Positions 10,899 to 19,686 of a stretch of 64,000 bases of DNA are shown piece after piece (within the stretch, counting starts at the first letter, position 1; each line of letters begins with the position of its first letter). This DNA comes from Sphingomonas oligophenolica (GTDB lineage Bacteria > Pseudomonadota > Alphaproteobacteria > Sphingomonadales > Sphingomonadaceae). The notes below the pieces were generated by a model that made no database searches, was not told the origin of the DNA, and saw only the letters and a program-made list of their open reading frames with translations. A program made the translations under genes and the position numbers. The stretch covers positions 1 to 64,000 of the forward strand of contig NZ_RCZK01000004.1 of the NCBI RefSeq assembly GCF_006438955.1, given 5' to 3'.

Positions 10899-11387
10899 AT
10901 GATCCACGACATCAAGACACTCGATACGGTGCGGCGCGACTGCCGCAAATTGGTCACCAAACGATCGCTGATGGCGGCGGGCGCGGCGGTCATCCCGATT
11001 CCCGGTGCCGACGTGGTCGCGGATATCGGGCTGCTCGCCACGCTTCTGCCGCTGATCAGCACGAAGTTCGAACTCGATCACGACCAGGTCGACAAGCTCG
11101 ATCCGACCACGGTCCAGCAGGTGTTCGTCGTCGCCGCGAGCCTGGGCAACAACGTGATCGGGCGGATGGTGACGCGGCAGATGGTGGTGCGACTGCTCAA
11201 GCGCTTCGGCGTCCGCCTCGCGACCGCATCGGCGGCGAAATATGTCCCGGTGCTCGGCTCAGCGGTGGCGGCGACGATCGGTTTCGGCGCGATGAAGCTC
11301 GCCGGAAACGCGCATATCGACGATTGCTACAAGACCGCGCGGGCGGTGATCGATGCGCGATCGGCCGCCGCTGTGGCTGCCGCGTGA
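10899..11387 (+). CDS. DUF697-like membrane-associated protein
   Basis: 162 residues; ATG at 10899 follows an AGGGAGA ribosome site. The sequence LVTKRSLMAAGAAVIPIPGADVVADIGLL with later GNNVIGRMVTRQMVVRLL and YVPVLGSAVAATIGFGAMKLAG matches the amphipathic/hydrophobic pattern of DUF697-type proteins, often found beside small GTPases, although none is present here. Function unknown. Two hydrophobic helices (about residues 25-50 and 115-135) suggest membrane attachment. Confidence 0.7.
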   Translation: MIHDIKTLDTVRRDCRKLVTKRSLMAAGAAVIPIPGADVVADIGLLATLLPLISTKFELDHDQVDKLDPTTVQQVFVVAASLGNNVIGRMVTRQMVVRLLKRFGVRLATASAAKYVPVLGSAVAATIGFGAMKLAGNAHIDDCYKTARAVIDARSAAAVAAA

Positions 11388-11431
11388 TTCGGTTGCGCGC
11401 CAAATCCGCCTCGAGGCTGTAGGAGGACAAC

Positions 11432-12256
11432 ATGATCCAACATCGATTCGCGTTGACGACGACTTCGGTCCTTGTCGCCCTGCTCGCCACCGTCGCGTCG
11501 GTCGTCCCGGCGGCGGCGCAGGCCGCCGATCAGGATCACGACGCGCCGTACCGCACGAGGGTGGGGCTGGGACCTCAGATCGTGCCGAGCTTTCCCGGCG
11601 CGGATACGGTTCGCGTGCAACCGTTCTTTGATTTCGTGCGCGCGCGCGGTGACGAGCCGTTCGCGTTCGAAGCCCCCGACGAAAGTATCGGATTCGCGGT
11701 TCTGACGCTCGACCGGCTGTCGGTTGGCCCGGTGCTGGGGTTCGAAGGCCGCCGCCGGAGCAGCGACGTCGGGGGGCGGCTGCCCGCGGTGGGCTCCACC
11801 GTCGAAATCGGCGGTTTCGTGCAGTATCAACTCGCGCCCGCCGCCCGGCTCCGCACCGAAGTGCGACAGGGCATTGGCGGGCACCGCGGGCTGATCGCCG
11901 ATATCAGTGCGGATTATGTCGCGCGGCGCGGCGACGCGTGGCTGTTTTCGTTGGGACCGCGAGTGACGATCACCAACGAACGCTATGAGCGCGCCTATTT
12001 CGGCGTCTCGCCGAGCGCGGCCGCCGCCTCGGGGCTGCGTGCGTTCGCGGCCGGCGGCGGGATCGAATCGATCGGCGCCACCGCGGGCTTCGTTCGCCAG
12101 TTCACCCCGCGCTGGGGAATCTACAGCTATGCCAAATACGAGCGGCTGGTCGGCGACCCAGCACGCTCCCCGATCGTCGCGCGCTATGGGTCCAAGAACC
12201 AGGCATCGGCGGGACTGGCGCTGACCTATACGTTCGGGCGCGGCGTCGGGCGCTAA
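11432..12256 (+). CDS. MipA/OmpV family outer-membrane protein
   Basis: 274 residues; start supported by GGAGGA about 8 bases upstream. Signal peptide ends VVPAAAQA. The mature chain is a beta-barrel pattern: GLGPQIVPSFPGADTVRVQP at the start (the OmpV/MipA hallmark), repeated aromatic/Gly strands, ITNERYERAYFGVSPSAAAA near the middle, and a final strand ASAGLALTYTFGRG. MipA scaffolds peptidoglycan enzymes in E. coli; other members are porin-like. The role here is not determined. It lies 44 bases after the DUF697-like gene and may share its transcript. Confidence 0.88.
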   Translation: MIQHRFALTTTSVLVALLATVASVVPAAAQAADQDHDAPYRTRVGLGPQIVPSFPGADTVRVQPFFDFVRARGDEPFAFEAPDESIGFAVLTLDRLSVGPVLGFEGRRRSSDVGGRLPAVGSTVEIGGFVQYQLAPAARLRTEVRQGIGGHRGLIADISADYVARRGDAWLFSLGPRVTITNERYERAYFGVSPSAAAASGLRAFAAGGGIESIGATAGFVRQFTPRWGIYSYAKYERLVGDPARSPIVARYGSKNQASAGLALTYTFGRGVGR

Positions 12257-12300
12257 CGTCCGCGCTGGCCAAGCGGCGGCGGGTATCGCACAGGACCCGG

Positions 12301-13185
12301 ATGCGGTTTCGCGATTTTCTCCTGCTCGTTGCGGTCTGCCTCACCTGGGGCCTCAGCAACGTCGTCAGCAAGATCGTCGTCGGCCAGTGGCATGTCCCGC
12401 CGCTGTTCTTCGCGGCAGTGCGGTTCGCGGTGGTCGTCGCGGCGACGCTGCCGTGGCTTTTGCCGATGCCGCGCCCGGTGTGGCGGCTGCTGAGCGTCGG
12501 CATCCTGATGGGCGCGGGCAATTTCGCGTTGCTGTTCATCGGGCTGCAGACCGCCTCGCCGTCGATGGCGGCGGTGGTGATCCAGGCGGGGGTGCCGATC
12601 ACGACCTTGCTGTCGATCGTGATGCTCGGCGAGAGGATTCGCTGGCGCCGTGGGCTCGGGATCGGGTTGACGCTAGCAGGGGTGCTGCTGGTGGTGTGGC
12701 GGCCGGGGTTCACGGTGTCGCACGGCTTGCTGTTCGTGCTCGGCGCGGCGGCGGCGGGGTCGCTCGGCGCGATTTTGATGAAGCAGATGCCCGCGATCGC
12801 GCCGCTCCGGTTTCAGGCGTGGGTCGGCATGGCGGGGGTGATCCCGCTGGCGCTGGCGTCGGCGCTGGTCGAACATGGCCAGTGGCAGATGTCGGTCGCG
12901 GCGGGATGGCCGTTCGTCGCTGCGGTGTTGTTCTCGGCGCTGATCGTCTCGCTGTGCGCGCACACCGCCTATTACTGGCTGATCGCGCGCTATGAGGCGA
13001 ATTTGCTCGCGCCGCTGACGCTGATGACCCCGCTGTCGACGATCGCGCTGGGGGTGATGATCACCGGCGACGAACTCGACGGACGGATGATCGCGGGCGC
13101 CGCGCTGGCGCTGCTCGGTGTGCTGGTGATCGCGCTACGGCGGAGTAGCGCGCCGATCGCGGAGACGCAGGAGCATCGGGCGTAG
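12301..13185 (+). CDS. EamA/DMT-family transporter
   Basis: 294 residues with ten hydrophobic segments forming two EamA repeats, about residues 1-135 and 150-285. Features include the LTWGLSNVVSKIVVGQW start, the GLQTASPSMAAVVIQAGVPI segment at the end of the first repeat, and APLTLMTPLSTIALGVMITG in the second. Such proteins export amino acids or metabolites across the inner membrane; the substrate is not predictable. A dispersed repeat and the B12 riboswitch follow. Confidence 0.9.
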   Translation: MRFRDFLLLVAVCLTWGLSNVVSKIVVGQWHVPPLFFAAVRFAVVVAATLPWLLPMPRPVWRLLSVGILMGAGNFALLFIGLQTASPSMAAVVIQAGVPITTLLSIVMLGERIRWRRGLGIGLTLAGVLLVVWRPGFTVSHGLLFVLGAAAAGSLGAILMKQMPAIAPLRFQAWVGMAGVIPLALASALVEHGQWQMSVAAGWPFVAAVLFSALIVSLCAHTAYYWLIARYEANLLAPLTLMTPLSTIALGVMITGDELDGRMIAGAALALLGVLVIALRRSSAPIAETQEHRA

Positions 13186-13220
13186 GGGCAATGATTAGCG
13201 CGCGGTGACTTCAACTAGAT

Positions 13221-13286
13221 CCGTTCGTGCTGAGCTTGTCGAAGCACGGTGAGACTCAGGCCCTTCGACAAGCTCAGGCCGAACGG
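13221..13286. repeat. CTTCGACAAGCTCAG dispersed palindrome, intact copy
   Basis: 24-bp arms at 13221-13244 and 13263-13286 match at 22 of 24 positions as an inverted repeat, with an 18-base centre. The core reads CTTCGACAAGCTCAGGCC on the right side. Similar copies lie at 4591-4694 (interrupted), 56978-57045 and 61315-61414 (degenerate). The left flank (GCGCGCGGTGACTT) also resembles the flank of the 4563 element, so the mobile unit may be larger than the hairpin. It lies between the DMT transporter and the B12 riboswitch, where it could end the upstream transcript. Confidence 0.85.
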
Positions 13287-13343
13287 TTGACTGTTCAATC
13301 CCCCCGCCGTTGACGCCGTCCGGGGCTCTGCTAGGGGCGGAAG

Positions 13344-13510
13344 CGTGAAGGGTCCCCGGCGACGGGGTGAATAGGGAAGCCGGTGCGAACCCGGCGCTGT
13401 CCCCGCAACTGTGACCGGCGAGCGGTCTCCTCATCATGCCACTGGGTTTCGACCTGGGAAGGCGAGGAGAGAGCGATGACCCGGGAGTCAGGAGACCTGC
13501 CCCTCGCGGT
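13344..13510 (+). promoter_or_regulatory. Cobalamin (B12) riboswitch aptamer
   Basis: All conserved blocks of the class are present in order: GAATAGGGAAGCCGGTG at about 13369-13385, CCCGCAACTGTGACCGG at about 13402, GCCACTGGGTTTCGACCTGG at about 13439, GGGAAGGCG at about 13457, and the B12 box AGTCAGGAGACCTGCC near 13487-13502. The ends are approximate. It lies upstream of btuB and should shut off the uptake operon when adenosylcobalamin is abundant. Confidence 0.95.
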
Positions 13511-13611
13511 CGATCCATCGCGCGGGCGGGAGCTCCCGGGCGGACGAGCGGCGCCTGGCGACGGGTCCGCCTCGAGCGAGCGACATCCGCCGCTCGCGAA
13601 TCGTCGCGCGC

Positions 13612-13631
13612 GGCACATGCAAGGATGTGCC
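13612..13631 (+). promoter_or_regulatory. Hairpin over the btuB ribosome-binding site
   Basis: A perfect 7-bp stem (GGCACAT at 13612-13618 and ATGTGCC at 13625-13631) encloses the loop GCAAGG, which holds most of the AAGGA ribosome site for the GTG start at 13635. It is a plausible expression platform for the B12 riboswitch: when formed it would limit translation. The stem is seen directly; the regulatory role is inferred. Confidence 0.55.
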
Positions 13632-13634
13632 CAC

Positions 13635-15476
13635 GTGTTGAAACCTCTCCTCCTTCTTTCCACGATTCTCGCTGCGTCCCCCGCGGTCGCGCAGACGGGG
13701 CCGGTGTCCGATGCCGATATCGTCGTTACCGCCAGCGGCGTCGCGCAGCCCGCCGACCAGGTCGGGCAGGCGATCACCGTCATCACCCGCGACGCAATCG
13801 AACGCCGCCAGATCGTGTCGGTCGCGGACCTGCTCGCGACCACGCCCGGCGTCACTGTCACCCGCAACGGCGGCATCGGTAGCTTCACCGGCGTGCGGTT
13901 GCGCGGCGCGGAAGCCGAACAGACACTGACGATCATCGACGGGGTGCGCGTCAACGATCCGTCGTCGCCCGGCGGCGGGTTCGATTTCGGCAACTTGCTC
14001 GCCGGATCGATCGACCGAATCGAGATTTTGCGCGGGCCGAATTCGGTGCCGTGGGGCAGCCAGGCGATCGGCGGGGTCGTCAACATCGTCACCCTGCGCC
14101 CGACCGAGGGGCTGCAGGCGCGGGGCAACGTCGAATATGGCCGCTACGACAGCCTCTACGCCAATGCCGGGATTTCGGGCGCGAAGGGCGGGCTGTCGGG
14201 CGCGCTGACCGGCGGGTATCTCAAGAGCGACGGCATTTCGACCGCTGCCGCCGGAACCGAGCGCGACGGTTATCGCCAATATGGCGCGACCGGGCGGTTG
14301 GGGTATGACATCGCGCCGGGTATCGGCATCGATCTGCGCGGCTATTACGCCGACAGTCGCACCGACCTCGACGGCTTTCCCGCACCCGCCTATACCTTCG
14401 CCGATACTCCCGAATATTCGACCGCGCAGGAATTGTACGGCTATGCGGGTGTCCATGCGACCATCGGCGGTGTGCAGAACGTCGTCGCGTTCACGATCGC
14501 GGATATCAATCGCGATAATTACGATCCGACCTTCGGCACCGCGCCGTCGTTCATCGGACGCGGACGATCGGAACGCTACAGCTATCAGGGCGACTGGCAG
14601 GCGGTGCGCCAACTCCGGCTGGTCGCTGGCGCCGAGCGTGAGAATACGCGCTTCAACGACGGCACGACCTTTGCCGATACCGGGATCACGAGCTTCTATG
14701 GCGAGGCGATCGTGACCCCGATTGAGGCGCTGACGATCACCGGCGGTATCCGCAACGACGATCACGATGCGTTTGGCAACCACACCAGCGTGGGCGCGAA
14801 CGCCGCCTTGGCGCTGGGGACGGGCACGACATTGCGGGCGAGCTATGGCGAGGGGTTCAAGGCGCCGACGCTGTATCAACTCTACGGCCCCTACGGCACC
14901 CGGACGCTCGATCCCGAGACCGCGCGCAATTACGATGCGGGCGTCGAACAATCGCTGCTCGGCGGGCGTGCACGCGCATCGGCGACCTATTTCCATCGCG
15001 ATACCCGCAACCAGATCGACTTCGACCTCGGCACCTTCACCTATGCCAATATCGCGCGCACCCGCGCCGAGGGCGTCGAACTGGCGATTGCGCTGAAGCC
15101 CGTCGATGCGCTGACGTTCTCGGCGAACTACAGCTATATCGACAGCCGGAACCGCGTCGCGGGAGCGAATTTCGACAACGATCTCGCGCGGCGTCCGCAT
15201 CAGACCGTGAGCGCCACTGTCAATTACGTATTTCCGTTCGGCCTGTCGGTCGGCAGCACGATCACGCATGTCGGGGACAGCTTCGACAACGCGGCCAACA
15301 CCGTCCGGCTCGACGGTTATGTGCTGGCGAGCATCCGCGCGGAAATGCCGATCGGTGAACGCCTGTCGGTCTATGGCCGGGTCGAGAATTTGTTTGACGA
15401 AACATATCAGGTCGTCCGCGGCTACGGTACCTATGGCAGCACGGCCTATGGCGGCGTGCGGGTGAAGCTGGACTGA
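13635..15476 (+). CDS. btuB: TonB-dependent vitamin B12 receptor BtuB
   Basis: 613 residues from a GTG at 13635, chosen because AAGGA lies 9 bases upstream; an ATG at 13617 is in frame but has no ribosome site. The signal peptide ends ASPAVAQ. Next are a TonB box-like DIVVTASG, a plug domain (ADLLATTPGVTVTRNGG; VRLRGAEAEQTLTIIDGVRV; IEILRGPNSVPWGSQAIGGV), and a 22-strand barrel ending in the aromatic-containing final strand. Gene position directly below a cobalamin riboswitch and above btuFCD identifies the ligand as a cobamide. A 593-residue open frame on the reverse strand is a shadow. Confidence 0.93.
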   Translation: MLKPLLLLSTILAASPAVAQTGPVSDADIVVTASGVAQPADQVGQAITVITRDAIERRQIVSVADLLATTPGVTVTRNGGIGSFTGVRLRGAEAEQTLTIIDGVRVNDPSSPGGGFDFGNLLAGSIDRIEILRGPNSVPWGSQAIGGVVNIVTLRPTEGLQARGNVEYGRYDSLYANAGISGAKGGLSGALTGGYLKSDGISTAAAGTERDGYRQYGATGRLGYDIAPGIGIDLRGYYADSRTDLDGFPAPAYTFADTPEYSTAQELYGYAGVHATIGGVQNVVAFTIADINRDNYDPTFGTAPSFIGRGRSERYSYQGDWQAVRQLRLVAGAERENTRFNDGTTFADTGITSFYGEAIVTPIEALTITGGIRNDDHDAFGNHTSVGANAALALGTGTTLRASYGEGFKAPTLYQLYGPYGTRTLDPETARNYDAGVEQSLLGGRARASATYFHRDTRNQIDFDLGTFTYANIARTRAEGVELAIALKPVDALTFSANYSYIDSRNRVAGANFDNDLARRPHQTVSATVNYVFPFGLSVGSTITHVGDSFDNAANTVRLDGYVLASIRAEMPIGERLSVYGRVENLFDETYQVVRGYGTYGSTAYGGVRVKLD

Positions 15477-16363
15477 TGCGACCCGCGCTTCCCCTCCTGT
15501 TGCTGGTCGCGAGCTGTGCCGCGCCGCCGCGGCAGGGGGGAATCGTCTCGACCAACCCGTGCGCCGACGCGATCCTCGCGCAACTCGCGCCCGACAGATT
15601 GGCGGCGGTGAGTCATTATTCGCACGACGCGGCGGCGACCTCGATGCCGCTGGCGCTCGCGCGGCGCTTTCCCGCGACCGCAGGCACCGCGGAGGAGGTC
15701 ATCGCGCGTGCGCCCGATCTGGTCGTGACCGACAGTTTCGCGCCCGCCGCGACCCGCGCCGCCTATGCCAGGGCGGGCTTGCGGGTGCTGACGCTGGGAT
15801 CGGTCGCGACGATCGCGGCGAGCGAGGCACAGGTGATGGAGATCGCCGACGCGGTGGGGAGACCCGAGCGGGGTCGGGCGATGGTGGCGGAGATTGAAGC
15901 GGCGGTCGACGCTTCCGTTCCCCGGCGCAGGCCGGGGTCCAGTCTCGGCGCCTTGCGCCGATCGCGCTCCCGCGCGAGTACAGGTTCAGCGCTGGACCCC
16001 GGCCTGCGCCGGGGAACAGTGAAGACCAACCCCTCCGCGCTCCTCTACATCGCGGGCGATCTCGCCAATGGCTCGGGGACGCTGCTCGACGACCTGCTCG
16101 CGCACGCCGGTTTCCGCAACGCCGCCGCCGATTACGGGCTCGCCTATACCGGGACGCTGCCGATCGAGACGATCGCGGCGCATCCGCCCGCGGTGATCCT
16201 TTCCCCCGGCGATGGCCGTACCGCCGAGCTGCGCCGCCGCGTCCTCGCGCGTTCACATGCCGCCACGCGCGAAGCGTATTTCCCACGCCAGCTGATGAAC
16301 TGCGGCGGCTCCAGCATCGCGCCTGCGCTCGCGCGGCTCGCCGCGGTTCGGCGCGGGCTGTGA
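15476..16363 (+). CDS. btuF: Cobalamin-binding ABC substrate protein BtuF, with in-frame repeat insertion
   Basis: 295 residues; the ATG at 15476 overlaps the last base of the btuB stop. An N-terminal lipobox-like LLLVASCAAP suggests a lipoprotein. The fold is the BtuF/FhuD two-lobe type: IVSTNPCADAILAQLAP, then RAPDLVVTDSFAPAATR in the N-lobe, and GTLLDDLLAHAGFRNAAADY in the C-lobe. The inter-lobe helix is lengthened by about 34 residues (roughly 148-181, rich in Arg/Gly/Ser) encoded by a perfect palindromic repeat. The frame stays open and the downstream domain is intact, so the protein may still work. Translationally coupled to btuB and btuC. Confidence 0.88.
   Translation: MRPALPLLLLVASCAAPPRQGGIVSTNPCADAILAQLAPDRLAAVSHYSHDAAATSMPLALARRFPATAGTAEEVIARAPDLVVTDSFAPAATRAAYARAGLRVLTLGSVATIAASEAQVMEIADAVGRPERGRAMVAEIEAAVDASVPRRRPGSSLGALRRSRSRASTGSALDPGLRRGTVKTNPSALLYIAGDLANGSGTLLDDLLAHAGFRNAAADYGLAYTGTLPIETIAAHPPAVILSPGDGRTAELRRRVLARSHAATREAYFPRQLMNCGGSSIAPALARLAAVRRGL
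15917..16017. repeat. Palindromic element inserted in frame inside btuF
   Basis: A perfect 26-bp inverted repeat, arms 15917-15942 and 15992-16017 with a 49-base centre. Each arm is itself a small hairpin (CCCCGGCGCAGGCCGGGG). The element encodes peptide segments PRRRPGSS and LDPGLRRGT within BtuF. The architecture matches the elements at 24217-24301 and 47077-47129, with a changed central hexamer. Confidence 0.92.
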
Positions 16364-17316
16364 CGCGCGCCGCCAAGCTCGCGATCCTCGCCGCGCTGGT
16401 CGTTGCGGCGTTTGCGTTATCGCTCGTGGCAGGCAAGCAATGGCTGCCGCTCGACGGCGACGCCGCAAGCGCGATCATGATCGAACTGCGGCTGCCGCGG
16501 GCGCTGCTTGGGCTCGCGCTCGGCGCGGTCCTTGGGCTGTCGGGCGCGGTGCTCCAGGGCTATCTGCGCAACCCGCTCGCCGATCCGGCGGTGGTGGGGG
16601 TCAGTTCGTCGGCGGCGTTGGGGGCGGTGGCGGCGATCCTCTACGCGGGCGGATCGAGCCTCGCGGTGTTCGCCGCGGCGATGCTGGGGGCAGGGGGCGC
16701 GATGGCGCTGCTTGCGGCGCTGACGTGGCGCAGCCCCAGCCCGGTCGCGTTCATCCTCGCGGGCACGGTGCTGTCGAGTCTCGCGGGCGCGCTCACCGCC
16801 TTCCTGATCTCGACCGCGGCGAACCCCTATGCGATCGCGAGCGTGCTCGACTGGTTGATGGGCGCGCTGACCGATCGGAGCCTCGACGATGCTGCGCGCG
16901 CGATCCCGCCGATGGCGGTCGGCGCGGGGGTGTTGCTGCTCACCGCGCGCGCGCTCGACGCGCTGACCTTGGGGGAGGATGCGGCGCGGTCGCTGGGCGT
17001 CAGGCTCGGGCGATTGCAGGCGCTGGTCGTGATCGGCACCGGGCTGACGATCGGCGCGGGGGTCGCGGTGACCGGGGTGGTCGGGTTCGTCGGGCTGGTC
17101 GTGCCGCACCTGCTCCGCCCGGTGTTCGGGCATCGCCCGAGCGACTTGCTGCTGCCGAGCGCGCTCGGTGGCGCGGCGCTGGTGCTCGTCGCGGACAGCC
17201 TGTGCCGGCTGGCGCCCGGCGCGGGAGAAGTGCGGCTCGGCGTCGCGATGGCACTGATCGGTGCGCCGTTCTTCCTCGGGTTGCTGATGACCTATCGGAA
17301 CCGCGCATGGATCTGA
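16360..17316 (+). CDS. btuC: Cobalamin ABC transporter permease BtuC (FecCD family)
   Basis: 318 residues from a GTG at 16360 whose last two bases start the btuF stop (GTGA overlap). About ten membrane helices and the FecCD/BtuC hallmarks: IMIELRLPRALLGLALGAVLG, the LQGYLRNPLADPAVVGVSSSA segment that contacts the ATPase, and VGFVGLVVPHLLRPVFGH near the C-terminus. It forms the inner-membrane channel with two BtuD subunits. It ends 10 bases inside btuD. Confidence 0.95.
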   Translation: MTRAAKLAILAALVVAAFALSLVAGKQWLPLDGDAASAIMIELRLPRALLGLALGAVLGLSGAVLQGYLRNPLADPAVVGVSSSAALGAVAAILYAGGSSLAVFAAAMLGAGGAMALLAALTWRSPSPVAFILAGTVLSSLAGALTAFLISTAANPYAIASVLDWLMGALTDRSLDDAARAIPPMAVGAGVLLLTARALDALTLGEDAARSLGVRLGRLQALVVIGTGLTIGAGVAVTGVVGFVGLVVPHLLRPVFGHRPSDLLLPSALGGAALVLVADSLCRLAPGAGEVRLGVAMALIGAPFFLGLLMTYRNRAWI

Positions 17317-18077
17317 CGTTCGACCATGTCGGCGTCAGTCGCGGCAAGCGTCGGGTGCTCCACGGCATCGACGCGACGCTGCGTGCGGGGCGGGTCACCG
17401 CGATCCTCGGCCCCAATGGCGCGGGCAAATCGACGCTGCTCAAGGCCGCGCTCGCGCTGCTGCCGACGACGGGCGTCGTCCGCCTCGGGGTTGATCCGGT
17501 CGCGACGATGGACCCGCGCGCCCGTGCGCGCGCGATCGGGTATCTGCCGCAGGATGCCGCGGTCCACTGGAACATCCGCGCGCGCGATGCGGTGGCGCTC
17601 GGCCGCTTGCCGCATCGCAGCGCCTATGCCGCGCCGTCCGCCGTCGACGAGGCCGCGATCGACGCCGCGCTCGCCGCGACCGAGACGGCGCATCTCGCGT
17701 ACCGCCCGATCGGCGAATTGTCGGGGGGCGAGCGTGCGCGTGTCCTGCTCGCGCGGGTGCTGGCGGGGGAGCCGCGCTGGCTGCTTGCCGACGAACCGCT
17801 CGCCAGCCTCGACCCCGCGCATCAGCTCGACGTCATTGCGCGGCTGCGCGCGGTCGCGGCGGGGGGGCGCGGCGTTGCGATCGTGCTCCACGATATCGTC
17901 CAGGCGGGGCGGCTCGCCGACGATGTGATGGTGCTCAAGGATGGCCGGATCGTCGCGTTCGGCGCGGTCGCGGATGTGCTGACCCCGGCGACGCTCGAAC
18001 CCGTCTTCGAGGTCGCGTTCGGAACCCTTGCCGGTCCTCATCCGATCTGCATAGCGATCGAGCGGCTTGGCCGCTGA
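17307..18077 (+). CDS. btuD: Cobalamin ABC transporter ATPase BtuD
   Basis: 256 residues. Walker A GPNGAGKST at residues 35-43, Q-loop in GYLPQDAAVHWN, signature LSGGERARVLLARVLAG, Walker B WLLADEPLASLD, and H-loop VLHD are all present. The ATG at 17307 lies inside btuC, implying translational coupling. A much longer open frame reaching back to 16440 is antisense-free but out of frame with btuC and is not a real start. Completes the btuBFCD unit. Confidence 0.95.
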   Translation: MDLTFDHVGVSRGKRRVLHGIDATLRAGRVTAILGPNGAGKSTLLKAALALLPTTGVVRLGVDPVATMDPRARARAIGYLPQDAAVHWNIRARDAVALGRLPHRSAYAAPSAVDEAAIDAALAATETAHLAYRPIGELSGGERARVLLARVLAGEPRWLLADEPLASLDPAHQLDVIARLRAVAAGGRGVAIVLHDIVQAGRLADDVMVLKDGRIVAFGAVADVLTPATLEPVFEVAFGTLAGPHPICIAIERLGR

Positions 18078-18151
18078 CAGCTCGCGCCCTATGTGGCACG
18101 GTAATTAAATTACAACGCGGAGTCGGCACCGGCCCGCTTGAGGAGAGCGTG

Positions 18152-19681
18152 ATGCGCATCATCGACCATCATATCGCGGGCTATTCGGGTGGCGCGGGCG
18201 GGCGGACGCCAGTTGCGGGCCAAGCCCGGTTTGGCGACATTTTCGATCCCAACACGGGCGAGGTCCAGGCGCAGGTGCCGCTCGGTACCAAGGCCGATCT
18301 CGACGTCGCGGTCGCCGCGGCGCTGAAGGCGCAACCGGGCTGGGCTGCGACCAACCCGCAGCGCCGGGCGCGCGTGATGTTCGAGTTCAAGCGGCTCGTC
18401 GAAGCCAATATGGACGAGCTGGCGCACATGCTCAGTTCCGAACATGGCAAGGTGATCGCGGATTCGAAAGGCGACGTGCAGCGCGGGCTCGAGGTCATCG
18501 AATTCTGTTGCGGCATTCCGCACATCCTGAAGGGCGAATTCACACAAGGCGCGGGGCCGGGGATCGACGTCTATTCGATGCGCCAGCCGCTCGGAATCGG
18601 CGCGGGCATCACCCCGTTCAACTTCCCCGCGATGATCCCGATGTGGATGTTCGGCGTCGCGATCGCGACCGGCAACGCGTTCATCCTAAAGCCGTCGGAG
18701 CGTGATCCGTCGGTGCCGCGGCGTCTGTCCGAACTGATGACCGAAGCGGGTGCGCCCGAGGGCATCCTGCAGTGCGTCCAGGGTGACAAGGAGATGGTCG
18801 ACGCGATCCTCGATCATCCCGCGATCGCCGCGATCAGCTTCGTGGGTTCGTCCGACATCGCGCATTACGTCTACAAGCGCGGGGTCGAGAACGGCAAGCG
18901 CGTCCAGGCGATGGGCGGCGCGAAGAACCACGGCATCGTCATGCCCGACGCCGATCTCGACCAGGTCGTCGCCGACCTGTCGGGCGCGGCGTTCGGCAGC
19001 GCGGGCGAACGCTGCATGGCGCTGCCCGTCGTGGTGCCGGTGGGCGACAAGACCGCCAATGCGCTGCGCGAAAAGCTGATCCCGGCGATCGATGCGCTCC
19101 GCGTCGGCGTGTCGACCGACAATGACGCGCATTACGGCCCGGTCGTCAGCGCGCAGCATCGCGAGCGGATCGAGAAGTGGATCCAGACCGGGGTCGACGA
19201 GGGGGCCGAGCTCGTCGTCGACGGGCGCGGTTTCGAGCTGCAGGGCCACGAGAAGGGGTTCTTCATCGGGCCGTCGCTGTTCGACCACGTCACCCCCGAT
19301 ATGAGCGCGTACAAGGAGGAGATTTTCGGTCCCGTCCTCCAGATCGTCCGCGCACATGATTTCGAGGAAGCGGTGCGGCTGCCGAGCGACCACCAATATG
19401 GCAACGGCGTCGCGATCTTCACGCGGAACGGCCACGCCGCGCGCGAGTTCGCGGCGCGGGTCAATGTCGGCATGGTCGGGATCAACGTGCCGATCCCGGT
19501 GCCGGTCGCGTATCACACCTTCGGCGGATGGAAGCGCAGCGCGTTCGGCGACACCAACCAGCACGGCATGGAGGGGGTGAAGTTCTGGACCAAGGTCAAG
19601 ACCGTCACCCAGCGCTGGCCCGATGGCAGCGCGGGCGTGGACGACGCTGCCAACGCCTTCGTCATCCCGACGATGGGGTGA
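18152..19681 (+). CDS. mmsA: CoA-acylating methylmalonate-semialdehyde dehydrogenase
   Basis: 509 residues from the ATG at 18152 (a GTG at 18149 is also in frame; AGGAGA at 18141-18146 suits either). Aldehyde dehydrogenase fold with GITPFNFPAMIPMWMF, cofactor loop SFVGSSDIAHYVY, and the catalytic Cys288 in GSAGERCMAL. The C-terminal FGGWKRSAFGDTNQHGMEG is characteristic of MmsA, which converts methylmalonate semialdehyde and CoA to propionyl-CoA in valine breakdown. First gene of the degradation operon; about 70 bases after btuD. Confidence 0.96.
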   Translation: MRIIDHHIAGYSGGAGGRTPVAGQARFGDIFDPNTGEVQAQVPLGTKADLDVAVAAALKAQPGWAATNPQRRARVMFEFKRLVEANMDELAHMLSSEHGKVIADSKGDVQRGLEVIEFCCGIPHILKGEFTQGAGPGIDVYSMRQPLGIGAGITPFNFPAMIPMWMFGVAIATGNAFILKPSERDPSVPRRLSELMTEAGAPEGILQCVQGDKEMVDAILDHPAIAAISFVGSSDIAHYVYKRGVENGKRVQAMGGAKNHGIVMPDADLDQVVADLSGAAFGSAGERCMALPVVVPVGDKTANALREKLIPAIDALRVGVSTDNDAHYGPVVSAQHRERIEKWIQTGVDEGAELVVDGRGFELQGHEKGFFIGPSLFDHVTPDMSAYKEEIFGPVLQIVRAHDFEEAVRLPSDHQYGNGVAIFTRNGHAAREFAARVNVGMVGINVPIPVPVAYHTFGGWKRSAFGDTNQHGMEGVKFWTKVKTVTQRWPDGSAGVDDAANAFVIPTMG

Positions 19682-19686
19682 TCGCG

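Noticed and set aside
13488..15269. 593-codon open frame antisense to btuB
   Set aside because: Same cause; no fold or ribosome site, and it runs through the riboswitch region.
16440..17306. Upstream extension of the btuD frame
   Set aside because: It reads btuC out of frame and gives an Arg/Gly-rich sequence; the ATPase begins at the ATG at 17307.
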